Assembly: GCA_039105265.1 (NCBI GenBank)
Contig: JAPFFF010000345.1
Location: 1-25,427, forward strand
Direction: 5' to 3'
Length of the DNA: 25,427 nucleotides
Source: Tritrichomonas musculus
Lineage: Eukaryota; Parabasalia; Tritrichomonadida; Tritrichomonadidae
The notes under the pieces are model-generated. The model was not told the origin of the DNA. It did no database searches and worked only from the letters and a program-made list of their open reading frames with translations. Made by a program: the position numbers and the translations under genes. Shown here one piece after another: positions 1-9,376 of the stretch (positions are counted from its first letter, which is position 1; each line of letters begins with the position of its first letter).

Positions 1-16
1 ATTATATATATATATA

Positions 17-222
17 TAAAAATGTCGAAGAAATACAATGAAATTGATAATAAGATCGATGAATATACGGTAAAAGAAAAACAAGTATAAATTATAAAAG
101 AAATATGGCAATCATGCATATAATGATTTGACATTATTCTATTAAAATATAAATGAAAATTGCTTTTATCATATATTCATTGATCTTATTATCAATTCCA
201 TTGCATATTTTTTACATTTTTA
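17..222. repeat. Hairpin (MITE-like) inverted repeat
   Basis: Two arms of about 50 bases (18-67 and 172-221) are reverse complements with a handful of mismatches, around a ~104-base A+T-rich spacer. Shared core: AATTGATAATAAGATC. The outer edges are TAAAAATGT and ACATTTTTA, so a TA-type target is possible but cannot be proven in such A+T-rich flanks. There is no coding potential. It could be a short non-autonomous DNA element or simply a palindromic repeat. Confidence 0.5.
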
Positions 223-454
223 AAATGTCAGGATATTAGTGAGAGCCTTTCCGCTCAGAAGTACTGTATGAATATATGGTATAAGGAAACCAATATTTCT
301 CGAACTTTGGGAACTGCAAAATTGATGTTGCAAAAGTCCAATCGGATTTTTGTTTCTAGATGAATTGCAGTTTCCAAGCTAAACTAGCTGGTTCATCGAT
401 TTTTCTACTTTTTATTACATGCTCTAGTTCTTCTTCTTTTAGAGAATGAGCTAG

Positions 455-830
455 TGAAGTAACACAAATAATCTTCAAAGAATGTCTTCCGTTCCAGAGT
501 AGGCACAGATTCTCTGCTCTTAAAATAACAAACTCAAAAAATCATCTTCTATAACAACACAAGAACAGCTTCTTAGCTGTCAAAATTAACAAACTACAAA
601 AATCATCTTCTATTGTAAGACAAACACATCTTCTCGGCTCTTAAAACTAACAAACTCAAAAAATCATCTTTTAGAGCAGCACAAGAACATTTTTTATACT
701 CTCAAAAAGAATGAATCATCGAAGCTTGTCTTCCATTCCAGAGCATGCATAGCTCCCATGCTCTCAAAAGTAGCAAACTTCAAAATTTATCTTTCATTCC
801 TGCACAAGCCCAGGTTTTCAATATCTTTTA
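455..830. repeat. Degenerate ~60-bp tandem repeat
   Basis: Five to six diverged units of about 60-62 bases begin near 465, 526, 588, 648, 708 and 770. Each opens with a variant of AACAAACTCAAAAAATCATC and continues with a CACAAGAACA-like block and a GCTCTYAAA-like block. One plus frame is almost open from 526 to about 830, so this may be a worn internal repeat of an old gene. No family is recognisable. The preceding stretch 223-455 is slightly richer in G+C than the flanks but shows no clear gene. Confidence 0.5.
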
Positions 831-1139
831 GATCGTTTTCCTAAGTTCAGAATTCCTCATTCAAGATGCTGAATTTTATCATAGTATTCAAATATTGACC
901 TAATGTGGCTAATCATTTACTTATTCAAAAAGTATAATCAAACTTTTTTTTTTCTTACACATAGATCAACAATTTAAAGAAGTTTTTTAAAAGGAAAAAA
1001 TGTTTTTCATTATGAATATATACCAGAGAAGCTATCGAAACTAAATAAAAGAAAGAAAAAACCTAGAAATATCGGGTAGTGTTATAATCAAAGATGCATC
1101 ATTTTTTATAATAAGAATTAGCATTACATTTAAAGTTGA

Positions 1140-2520
1140 TCGGAGAATATTAGAATAATGGTTCAAAAAGATATATGAAAAACAAGCATGGCTCCTAGAT
1201 GATCACAAGAATCCTGCATTCTCCGGAGTATTCACTATCAACCAATTTAAATGATCAAGTTTAAATTGTTATTCAGAAGTACTACGATGCACAATCATTT
1301 CATCCTCAACCATCGTAGTAGGAGCACTCTTCAGTTCATTTATTTAATTAATCTTGAACATAAAATAGATTCTCAGGTGTAGTTCACTACTATTCCACCT
1401 TAAAATGAGACCTAAACACATGATTAGTACAATAATTGATTTTATAATATAAATAAGTTAATTAATTTTTTTAAAAAAATAAAAAAAGGTTGAAAAAACA
1501 GAATTCCTAACTGGGATGAATCTTTTTGGGTTCAAATTGATTATTTTTTCAGAATATGGCCTCCTATAAATTCTGATAATGTTTTTATTTATGACCAAAA
1601 CTAATCCAAAGCCTGGTTTTACTTTCCTAGCAACAATTTGTGCTGATAGGTCTTTAAGTGTTAATTTCATCAGGAAAAAGATCTTTTTGCAGATACCTAT
1701 GGAGCACATATTTCTGAAAAGTCAATTAATTCCTCACTTGAAAACAATATGTGTATTGCTCCCATCCCTGAAGGTTGCACTTTTCAACATTTATATCTAA
1801 AGATCTTTGCATCTCTGAAAAAAAAAATTAACAAAGTATTTGGAAAATTAATTAGTGACGAAATAACGAAGAACTTAGATTTTAAAACCTTGAATATGAA
1901 ATACGATTTTATACTATCCGCTGTAATAGGAAAGAAAACAACCCCAGCTCTACTTGAAATCATTTTGTACGAAACTCAAAGAAGCTCTGTCAAAGAATCC
2001 TGAGAACAAGCAATGATTCATTATATCATTTTATTTAATAGTTATAATGATTATAATGATAAAAATTTTGAAAATAAGCTTTTATTAAGAGAGAAACAAC
2101 GTAAGTAAGAGCAATTTGGCGGAAAAAATGATGAAAAAATTAGTAATCATGAGAAACAATGCAGTTTATTTATTTGTGAAAAAGCTAAAAAACTTTTTTT
2201 AAAAACAATACATGAATGTAAAACTCAATTATATAGCATTTTATAACCATTTATTAAAAGCAATACAGCAATTCAAGGAACAAAACAGATTTATATAACA
2301 AACGTTGCTCAAACCGTCTTTAAATGGCAAAATCTTTATATCATGCAAAGCTCAAATACAAATCAAAAAACAGGTAGAAACATCACAACGAGTCTTCTTA
2401 ATTCCAGCATTTAGTTCACCAACACAATCTAATACTCAAGTACAATCACAGCGACAAAGTCTATATACCATCAAAAAAACAGATCGATCAAACTTAAAAG
2501 ATGATAAAAGAGGTTAAATG
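1140..2520 (+). pseudogene. Decayed DDE (pogo/Tigger-like) transposase
   Basis: Coding-like segments lie in several plus frames with stops between them. About 1159-1254 reads protein-like, including EKQAWLLDDHKNPAFSG. 1579-1740 carries KPGFTFLATICADRSL. 1749-2003 carries IAPIPEGCTFQHLYLKIFASLKK, with further coding-like sequence to about 2440. The P-x-x-C-T-F-Q-x-L-x-L-x-I-F-x-x-L-K pattern resembles the 'PPNCTSxxQPLDxGxxxxxK' block that precedes the third catalytic acid in pogo/Tigger transposases. Family assignment rests on that block, so it is tentative. No terminal inverted repeats were found, and the small ORF at 2305-2517 may be its tail. Confidence 0.4.
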
Positions 2521-4008
2521 CGAAATATGAAACATTTGAATCCTATAATTAACTTATCTTTCAATGTTAATCTGATTTTTACCAAATATAGCATATATTG
2601 AACCTTTTATCATTTTAAGCTTTTCATTTTCACATCATTTTAATGAAATTCAATGTTTATGTTTAATTTATATGTGCTTATTAATATGAATTCATATAGA
2701 TTTAAATCTTTTTACCCTGTTTTCATTTAAAAATATCAAATAATAAACTCAACTACTTTAATAGTAGATTGTATATTTCATTCCAAAATTCTATTTGATA
2801 AGCCTTTGTTTTTGTATTTACAATTGTATACAACTTGTCCGTTTAAAAATTACAATTGTAATTACAATTGTAAATACGTTATTTTCTCGATATTAGTTTT
2901 TTATTTTTATCTTGATCTACAATTATTTTTTTATATTAAAAATGTTTTAAATAATTTAAAAATAAAAAGATAAAATAGTAAAATGTTTTTCAAATTGAAT
3001 AATATTATTTTTGATTCTTCATAAAATAAAAAAAAATTTATTCGCATTCAAAAAGTTTCCATGATACTACAAATCAAAAAATCGTTATTTTATGAAAAAA
3101 TACGTTAAAAAGACGTTTATAGTATTTGTGATGTAAAAAAAATAAGGCCTACTATTTGACTAGATTTTTGACATAAATGTGTTGTTCATCTAAAACATAT
3201 TAGAAGATTGGCTTTTGATAAGGTTTTTATGACAATTTTTTACTCATTTTTTTAAAAGTAGTGGCACGATAGGAAGAAAATGAGAAGAAAATTGAATATT
3301 CGATTATTTTTCAATCGAATTTTAAAGATGATATGAGAAATATCGTTCTTTAACCAGTATATCTTTAAATTTTCAATGCTCTTTGTATTTTACAATGTTA
3401 TTTGGCGCATTAACACATTTGTTATTAATTGAATTATGATAACCTATCTCTAACAAATTGAAATGTTCTTCAAGTATGATACAGTTACATTATTCGCTAT
3501 AATGATTTCTTATCCAAATATTTTATAAGCATTTTCATATTAAATCTTTTTTGTTTCAGCCATTGGTATTTTTTTTTATCCGTTTAGCTGTTTAAAAACA
3601 TGAACGGATATAATAGTTAGTTTTTAATAATGTTTAATGTCGAAACGATTATATATCCTACTTTTTTTGAGATAGTCTGCATGAATCTATTCGCCTAATC
3701 CATTATTTTTATGCAAAACATACCTTTATTTGCCTCTTCGTTATGATACATTAATAATGAATTTCTCCAAAATATCTTCCTTCATTTTATAAATCATAAT
3801 ACATATTTAAAAATGAATATTCATGTGTATCATCTTCTAATTAATATGAAACTCTATTTCAAGATGAATTATTTTTAAAATCATCAGAATATGAAAACCA
3901 TCTAAGATTTTCTATGAGATAATCTGTTTTATCTCAATTTAGATGATCAATAGACAGAAAACCATTAAGGTCTTTAATAAATTGTTTAGCTATAGTTTTC
4001 TCTTTTTT
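2521..4008. other. A+T-rich gene-free stretch
   Basis: About 1.5 kb without any convincing reading frame on either strand. It holds the palindrome at 2814-2877, a small hairpin near 3298-3321 (ATTCGATT paired with AATCGAAT) and a weak inverted pair around 3578-3612. Nothing else was seen. Confidence 0.6.
2814..2877. repeat. Perfect 15-bp inverted repeat (hairpin)
   Basis: GTATTTACAATTGTA at 2814-2828 is the exact reverse complement of TACAATTGTAAATAC at 2863-2877, with 34 bases between. A further TACAATTGTA lies inside at 2851-2860. Function unknown; it may be a small palindromic element or the remains of one. Confidence 0.6.
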
Positions 4009-4329
4009 TTATTTCTTCTTATAGTAAAGATTTTGCGTTTGATATTCCGGAGAATTATTAAAAGTAAGATATGTGCAAACTTTTACTATTAGAAGTATAA
4101 TATCCATTGTGCTGTTTATCATAAGAAACAATACTTTCTTTAACAATATATTGATTATCTTTCCTTTTAATAGTAAATGGATATTGAGGAAGTGTCTCTT
4201 AATCAAGATAATGGTTTATAATAATAAATTCAATAACATTTGCTTTTGTCATCGTGTTTGAGTAAATTGAAAATAAATGAGAATGACAAAATACAAAGAA
4301 AAAACAATTCATCTTAATCTCTAAAGATT

Positions 4330-4830
4330 ATGTCATAATTTCTAATTCAAATAAGAGAACATCTCTTTTGGTTGAAAGAGTATTAAAATAGATGAATATA
4401 ATAATAAACGCCATCTTTGGAGTTTGATAAGCATTAGTATAAGTTCCTGAAATTGAATCTTGTGTTACATTAATTTCAAAATTGATAGGTAATAAACTTG
4501 TAAGTCCTTGTTGATAAGTATTATCAGTTTCATTAAGGAGTCCCATAATGAAACTATTATAATCATTTGAATAATTCCAAATGAATCACTAAAAAATTCT
4601 CTATAAGTTAACCTAGCTGCAATTTCTTTATTAAAATTTGATTGTTCACCCTTCATATTCATCGAATTCTGACAATATTCTAGAAATTCTGATAATATTC
4701 ATCAGTTGTTCTGAAAGTTTTAGCTTGAATATTGCCTTATCTTCCACAATTTTGAAAAAAACTGCATTGCTTGGTTTTATGCTTATGACACTTAATTTTG
4801 CAATATCTATATTTATTTATATATAATTGT
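4330..4830 (-). pseudogene. Unrecognised decayed gene
   Basis: Three consecutive protein-like segments read leftward in three different minus frames. A ~57-codon stretch from about 4820 to 4655 includes KLSEQLMNIIRISRILSEF. Next comes MNMKGEQSNFNKEIAARLTY with about 15 more residues, from 4662. Then YSNDYNSFIMGLLNETDNTY and LLPINFEINVTQDSISGTYT, down to 4328. Mixed composition with good hydrophobic spacing suggests one old gene broken by at least two frameshifts, rather than chance A+T-rich ORFs. I do not recognise the family. Coding-like pieces near 4009-4206 on the same strand may belong to it. No Inr or intact start is visible. Confidence 0.4.
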
Positions 4831-5090
4831 ATTGCAGCTGATCACTTTCTGATGGCTGTTAAGTTTGATCGTAGGTAATTAGTTTCTCTCTTAGAGAGAT
4901 AAAAAAAATTGAATAGTTTACGAAATCAACTTTAATTTAAATGTATATATATACATTTGCTATTTAAACAACATAAATCTCTGAGGAAAATAATAATTTA
5001 CTATTTATAAGCAATAAACATTTTTAAAATAAACAACAAAACAAAAGAAATTAATCAATACATAAACATTTATCGGAATAATAATAAATT
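4831..5090. other. Intergenic, downstream of the ankyrin gene
   Basis: A+T-rich 3' flank of the minus-strand ankyrin gene. Apart from a short ATATATAT run near 4943-4954, nothing recognisable is present. Confidence 0.5.
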
Positions 5091-6533
5091 TCATAACAAC
5101 TCGTCAAGATTCATATCTTGAGAAATAAAAGTGGATTTTGTTGGCGATCTTCTAGATATATTTGGAGATGAACAAGGTGATTGAAATGCAGATGATAAAC
5201 TTGAGCTGCTTGCAGATATCTTTGGAGAATAGTATACTTCATTACCTTTAGAATTGCTGCTATTCATTATATTAAGATCAGCACCTGATTCAACAAGTGC
5301 ACCAATTGTATTGAGAAATCCGTTTTCTATCGCGCACTGGAGAGGAGTCTGTCCAAATTTAGTTTTTTTATTGATATCTGATCCTTTTGAAACAAGATAA
5401 TGAACTAGATCTGCATTATCGACGTCAAAATCGCTGCTTGCAAGTGAATGTAATGGTGTTAATCCATTCTTTGTTTCTTCATTGACCAAATTTTTGAACT
5501 TTCTACATAACAGTCGAACAGCTTTATAGGATCCGCATTCGCAGGCCAAGTGCAAAGGCGTTCGAAGATTGCTATCTTTCGCATAAACAGGTGATCTATA
5601 CTTTATTAGCAATTGGATGATATCTGTATTTCCTTTGATAGCTGCAAAATGAATTGGTAACATACCATCAACATCACGTAAATTGACATCAGAATGTAAC
5701 TTTAATAACTCTTCAACAACAGAAACCGAGCCTTGTTCACAAGCATAATGTAATGGAATACGACCAAATTGATCAGGTGTATTGATATTTATTTTAACAT
5801 CACCTTCTTCTTTGAAAGTTGATATTATTTTGTTAATAATCCATGGAGATCCACTAAAAGCAGCAAAATGAAAGAGCGTACGACCATTTTTAGATTTTTT
5901 GTTAGCTTTAGCGCCTTTTTGGATAAGTTTGGATAAAAGTTGAAATGAACCAATTTTTGCAGCAATATGAACTGGAACACAACCATCAGCATCTGAAAGA
6001 TTAACATTTGCACCATTTTCGATCAAATAATCAACAATTTCTTCGTTTTCATTCTCAACTGATAAATGGAAAGGAGTCATACCAAAAATATCTTTCTTGT
6101 TTATAAGAAGAGAAGCATCTAAACAATCAGATAAGTCTGAGGTATATTTTTCCACTAAAAATTTAGTAATGCAATTTTGATTATATTCTATTGCATAGTG
6201 TAATGGGGAACGACCAAGAGAATCAACATTGTGAAACTGATCGAGATCTTCAATAAGCATATTAACCATTTTGCAATTTCCACCTGCGCATGCAAAGTGA
6301 ATAGCGGAGCGATTTTCATCATCAACATCATCAACACTTTCCCCTTGTTTTTGTAAAGATAAAAAGCAATTCATCGCTCCATAAAATGCAACATACGCAA
6401 TAAAATTTGGATTACTGTAAAAAATATTTGGCAATTTTGACATTTCGTTTGGATCAAGACTAGTGAGAGCATGCTTTGATTGCTCAAAACCATCAACATC
6501 ATCATTTTTAAGATACTTTATTATAAATTCCAT
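5091..6533 (-). CDS. Ankyrin-repeat protein with Ser-rich tail
   Basis: 480 residues with about ten ankyrin repeats. The recurring G-x-TPLH-x-A signature starts near residues 73, 107, 151, 184, 217, 257, 290, 323, 357 and 394 (for example GRIPLHYACEQGS and LRTPLHLACECGS). Residues 1-70 are a non-repeat N-terminal region of the kind seen in many trichomonad ankyrin proteins. Residues 434-470 form a Ser/Pro-rich tail with several SP sites, a likely disordered and phosphorylated region (inference). No signal peptide or membrane segment is evident, so it is probably a cytosolic binding scaffold with unknown partner. The start is supported by an Inr-like TCATTTTT 10 bases upstream. It is the first of a leftward pair with the FGE-like gene, but each has its own promoter. 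Confidence 0.93.
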   Translation of the reverse strand: MEFIIKYLKNDDVDGFEQSKHALTSLDPNEMSKLPNIFYSNPNFIAYVAFYGAMNCFLSLQKQGESVDDVDDENRSAIHFACAGGNCKMVNMLIEDLDQFHNVDSLGRSPLHYAIEYNQNCITKFLVEKYTSDLSDCLDASLLINKKDIFGMTPFHLSVENENEEIVDYLIENGANVNLSDADGCVPVHIAAKIGSFQLLSKLIQKGAKANKKSKNGRTLFHFAAFSGSPWIINKIISTFKEEGDVKININTPDQFGRIPLHYACEQGSVSVVEELLKLHSDVNLRDVDGMLPIHFAAIKGNTDIIQLLIKYRSPVYAKDSNLRTPLHLACECGSYKAVRLLCRKFKNLVNEETKNGLTPLHSLASSDFDVDNADLVHYLVSKGSDINKKTKFGQTPLQCAIENGFLNTIGALVESGADLNIMNSSNSKGNEVYYSPKISASSSSLSSAFQSPCSSPNISRRSPTKSTFISQDMNLDELL

Positions 6534-6538
6534 TTAAA

Positions 6539-6546
6539 AAAATGAA
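6539..6546 (-). promoter_or_regulatory. Initiator (Inr) of the ankyrin gene
   Basis: On the minus strand TTCATTTTTTT precedes the ATG. The A of TCA (6543) would be +1 and gives a 10-base 5' leader. TCAYW is the known trichomonad initiator core, and such short leaders are normal in these organisms. Confidence 0.6.
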
Positions 6547-7004
6547 ATCAATTCAATTGAGAAAATTACTTCCTCTCTTAAGTTCCTCCATAAATTTTTC
6601 TTATAAAAATTGGCGGGATGAATCAACCGTTTTTTTGAAAACATTATTTCATATGGAAAGTTTTTGGATTTCGTATCATTGTTTTATTATAAAAAATTTC
6701 TAAAAATAAAGAACTTCATTTATTATTGAATTTTTACACATTGTTTTTTAAAAATATACTTTTGTTGATACAGAAAAAACATTTCAAAAATGTGGAAAGT
6801 TTTGATCGAATATATTGAAAAAATTGAAATAAATATTGAAAATAAAATTTTTCAATAAAACAAAATTCAACTATTGATATCTTGATAAATTTAAATTAAT
6901 ACAAAACAAATTACACCTGACTACATTAACACAAATACTATTAAGTACGTCTAAAAACATGATTTCAGACTAATTAAAAATATTCATTAATACTTTTTTG
7001 TTAT
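6547..7004. other. Intergenic between ankyrin and FGE-like genes
   Basis: A+T-rich spacer of about 460 bases holding the upstream region of the ankyrin gene and the 3' flank of the FGE-like gene. A small island TGGCGGGATGAATC (about 6611) stands out by G+C, but no element could be defined. Confidence 0.5.
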
Positions 7005-7688
7005 TTACTTTGCACTTCTTACTAATCTAATTCCAAGTCCTTCTCCACAAAAGTTTTCAGTTGTAACAAATCGATAATTAGGCTCACAGTATCCTTCATA
7101 ATAAATCCAACAACCTCCACGCCCGACATGTGCCGGATTTTCTCCTTTATATGATGGATTCCAGCATCTTTCACCAACATTTCCACTCATGTCAAATAAT
7201 CCAAGTTCATTTGGCTTTTTTAATCCAACTTCATGAGCATGATTTCCAGAATTTCCATCGTACCATCCTACTTCTTCGATATCATCTCCTCCAGAATATT
7301 TAAAACCTTTACTATATTTTCCTCCTATTGCTGCAAACTCCCATTCTGGAAGAGTTGGCATACGATAACCATTTTTTGAAAAATCACAAGTCCATTTTTC
7401 TCCATTAAAAGAGTAACACTTTTGGAGTCCTTCTGATTCACTTAATAAATTACAAAAATTAATACAATCATATCCAGAAATATTTTCAACTGGACATTTT
7501 TTGTTTGTTGATTTTGTTGGATTTCTGCCCATTATTTTTTCGTATAGTGCAACCGTGGCTTGATATTTTGATATGTATAATGATTTAACAGTTTCTTTGT
7601 GGACTGTATAGTCATCAGGATATTTTGTATTTGATGTGGACTGGAATGTACCTCCTTCAACAAAAACTAAGTCTTCAAGTGCACTCAT
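7005..7688 (-). CDS. FGE/SUMF1-fold protein, one catalytic Cys missing
   Basis: 227 residues covering a formylglycine-generating-enzyme-type (FGE-sulfatase) domain almost end to end: FVEGGTF at 9-15, YRMPTLPEWEFAAIGG at 108-123, PNELGLFDMSGNVGERCW at 159-176, GRGGCW at 189-194 and GIRLVRS at 219-225. In human SUMF1 the motif GGSYMCHRSYC carries both catalytic cysteines. Here the aligned segment reads GGCWIYYEGYC, so the second Cys (C201) is kept and the first is Tyr196. Sulfatase activation is therefore not assured; a different oxidoreductase or binding role is possible. There is no signal peptide, unlike ER-resident animal FGE, and the compact form resembles bacterial relatives, suggesting old transfer (inference). 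I chose Met at 7688 over an upstream in-frame ATG at 7745 because TCATTTTTA lies 12 bases before it and because the domain begins there. The stop is within TAAA. Confidence 0.9.
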   Translation of the reverse strand: MSALEDLVFVEGGTFQSTSNTKYPDDYTVHKETVKSLYISKYQATVALYEKIMGRNPTKSTNKKCPVENISGYDCINFCNLLSESEGLQKCYSFNGEKWTCDFSKNGYRMPTLPEWEFAAIGGKYSKGFKYSGGDDIEEVGWYDGNSGNHAHEVGLKKPNELGLFDMSGNVGERCWNPSYKGENPAHVGRGGCWIYYEGYCEPNYRFVTTENFCGEGLGIRLVRSAK

Positions 7689-7693
7689 AAGCG

Positions 7694-7702
7694 TAAAAAT
7701 GA
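7694..7702 (-). promoter_or_regulatory. Initiator (Inr) of the FGE-like gene
   Basis: TCATTTTTA on the minus strand, with +1 A at 7700, gives a 12-base leader to the ATG at 7688. It lies downstream of the alternative ATG at 7745, so transcription from here would exclude that start. Confidence 0.65.
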
Positions 7703-8318
7703 TTTGTTTTTTTCTCCACTTTTTGATAGAGAATAATTCATTCAAATTCTCAATACGATAAATGTATTTAAAAACACATTTTTCTCATCATTAAATAAAA
7801 ATGATTAATTTTGAATCTTATGATTTGTTTTTTTAAATCTTTGAACTCATCATATATAATATTAGAAATAATATTTCCTTTTACAAAAATATTAGATATT
7901 TAAATTTCAAATTTAAAATCAAAAGAAAACATAAAATTATATTTTTTTCAATTTATATATTAAATTAGTCTAAATATAAGGGATATATAAGTAATTTTTA
8001 TGTTTATGCATTTATTTTTTTTTGCAATCGTTAGTGAAAATCTTTTTTTAAATATCTTTATATTTTCCAATAAGAAACTTATTGTTTTCATATATCACAC
8101 ATAAGTGAATATACTTTTCAACCTGAAAGACAAAGTTTGTAATAAAGTATTTTTTGAGAGATTATTTTCTAAGCTCTCAAAAATTGAGAATTTATTTTTT
8201 TTTTTTGATAAAATTATTTTTTTACACTTTTATCTTTATTCAAAAAATCAGAGATATTAAATTTGAGAAGAAAAAAAATTTGATTTTTTTTTTTTCAAAG
8301 AAAAAACTAAGATTCATA
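7703..8318. other. Divergent intergenic region
   Basis: About 600 bases between two diverging Inr sites. Very A+T-rich with long T runs (about 8190-8310) and a small TCTCAAAAATTGAGA palindrome near 8176. It must hold upstream control elements of both genes; none could be identified. Confidence 0.5.
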
Positions 8319-8327
8319 TCATTTTTA
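8319..8327 (+). promoter_or_regulatory. Initiator (Inr) of the caspase-like gene
   Basis: TCATTTTTA, identical to the FGE-like gene's initiator. The +1 A at 8321 gives a 20-base leader before the ATG at 8341. A second weaker TCATA lies 6 bases upstream. Confidence 0.6.
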
Positions 8328-8340
8328 TTTAATAAATATA

Positions 8341-9192
8341 ATGGAAGATCCAGCAGCATTCTGTGATAAACCAGACAGAAAACAAAAACACCCACATTAT
8401 GAACATCGTGGCGCCAAATTATATCGTAAAAATAACGAATTTTCAGACAAGAAATTCCAACGTGTCCGTAGAGTTTCGAACAAGAAGAAACTTGTCCAAT
8501 CATTGCAAAGAATTGGAAAGTGCTTAAATGAATCAAATCCTTCAGATGTCCCAACTGAAAACCTTCAAAAAGTTTGCTTCTTATTAGTCAACAATTATGC
8601 TCATGATAAGCATGATCCAAAGATTGGTCCAATGAATGACGCCTATCTTATTGGACTTCATCACCATAGACTTGGTTTCAAAGTTTTTTACCTATACAAC
8701 TGCAATTGCCAACAATATCCACAATTCCTTGAATTATTCTTGAAATATACATTGCAGCAACTCACAGTATTCTATTCTGGAAGAGATTCAATCGTCAATG
8801 GCAGCCATGGAATTGAATTCAAAGATAATACAATATCTTGCAACGAATTCGGAAAATTAATTTCCGAAAATTATAATGGACGCTGCAAAGCTGTATTTAT
8901 TTCCGATTGTACATCTGGTGGTTCTGTTTTCGATATCAAATCAGTTGCTAATAACTCTGATGTCATTTCTCTTTATGTAAACAAGACAACTGACCCTGAT
9001 TCAAAAGAAGGAAGAAGATCCCATGGAATTTTCACATATTATTTGTGCAAGATATTAAACGAATGCCCAAATATCACTCCAAAGAGATTAATTGAAAGGA
9101 TGAATCCTTCTCTTGAACGTTTCAGTGAAACCTTTACGTGCGAAGTTACAAGTCATGACTCTGAAAATCAACCAATTTTCAAGTCTGATTAA
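8341..9192 (+). CDS. Caspase-fold (clan CD, C14-like) protein, His replaced
   Basis: 283 residues with a clan CD peptidase layout. A basic N-terminal ~75 residues is followed by strand 1 KVCFLLVNNYAHD (77-89), NDAYLIGL (99-106), then LTVFYSGRD (141-149) where caspases and metacaspases have YSGHG, and AVFISDCTSGG (184-194) matching the D-x-C-x-x-G active-site loop. Cys190 is present, but the catalytic His position is Arg148; His156 in GSHG is nearby and might substitute (inference). Trichomonad genomes carry several metacaspase-like C14 proteins, and this may be a pseudo-enzyme member. No signal peptide or transmembrane segment is evident, so it is probably cytosolic. The start is backed by an Inr 20 bases upstream; the stop sits in TAAA. 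It is transcribed divergently from the FGE-like gene. Confidence 0.9.
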   Translation: MEDPAAFCDKPDRKQKHPHYEHRGAKLYRKNNEFSDKKFQRVRRVSNKKKLVQSLQRIGKCLNESNPSDVPTENLQKVCFLLVNNYAHDKHDPKIGPMNDAYLIGLHHHRLGFKVFYLYNCNCQQYPQFLELFLKYTLQQLTVFYSGRDSIVNGSHGIEFKDNTISCNEFGKLISENYNGRCKAVFISDCTSGGSVFDIKSVANNSDVISLYVNKTTDPDSKEGRRSHGIFTYYLCKILNECPNITPKRLIERMNPSLERFSETFTCEVTSHDSENQPIFKSD

Positions 9193-9347
9193 AATATCTA
9201 TCTTTCCGTTTTGATCTATCTTTTTATAAATGTAAATTTTATAATTGAATACTTTTTGAAAATTTGAATTATGTTATTGAAAAAAATTGAATTCTTCATT
9301 TTTTGATAAAAGACATTGAAGATAAACGTTTATCTAACCTTTCAAAA
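9193..9347. other. 3' flank of the caspase-like gene
   Basis: Short A+T-rich 3' region ending at the TA (9348-9349) into which the mariner-like element inserted. GATAAACGTTTATC near 9322 is a short perfect palindrome. Confidence 0.4.
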
Positions 9348-9349
9348 TA

Positions 9350-9376
9350 GGGGGTTTAACCGTTCGTAAACTGTCA
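9350..9376 (+). repeat. Left terminal inverted repeat of the mariner-like element
   Basis: 27 bases beginning GGGGGTTTAACCGTTCG and ending TGTCA, preceded by TA. One mismatch to the right end. Confidence 0.75.

Noticed and set aside
7689-7745. Upstream ATG extending the FGE-like protein by 19 residues
   Set aside because: The initiator TCATTTTTA lies downstream of it and the extra residues (Lys/Phe-rich) are not part of the domain.
8240-8554. Minus-strand 104-codon frame overlapping the caspase-like gene
   Set aside because: Shadow of the opposite strand and of T-rich upstream DNA; no promoter signal or domain.
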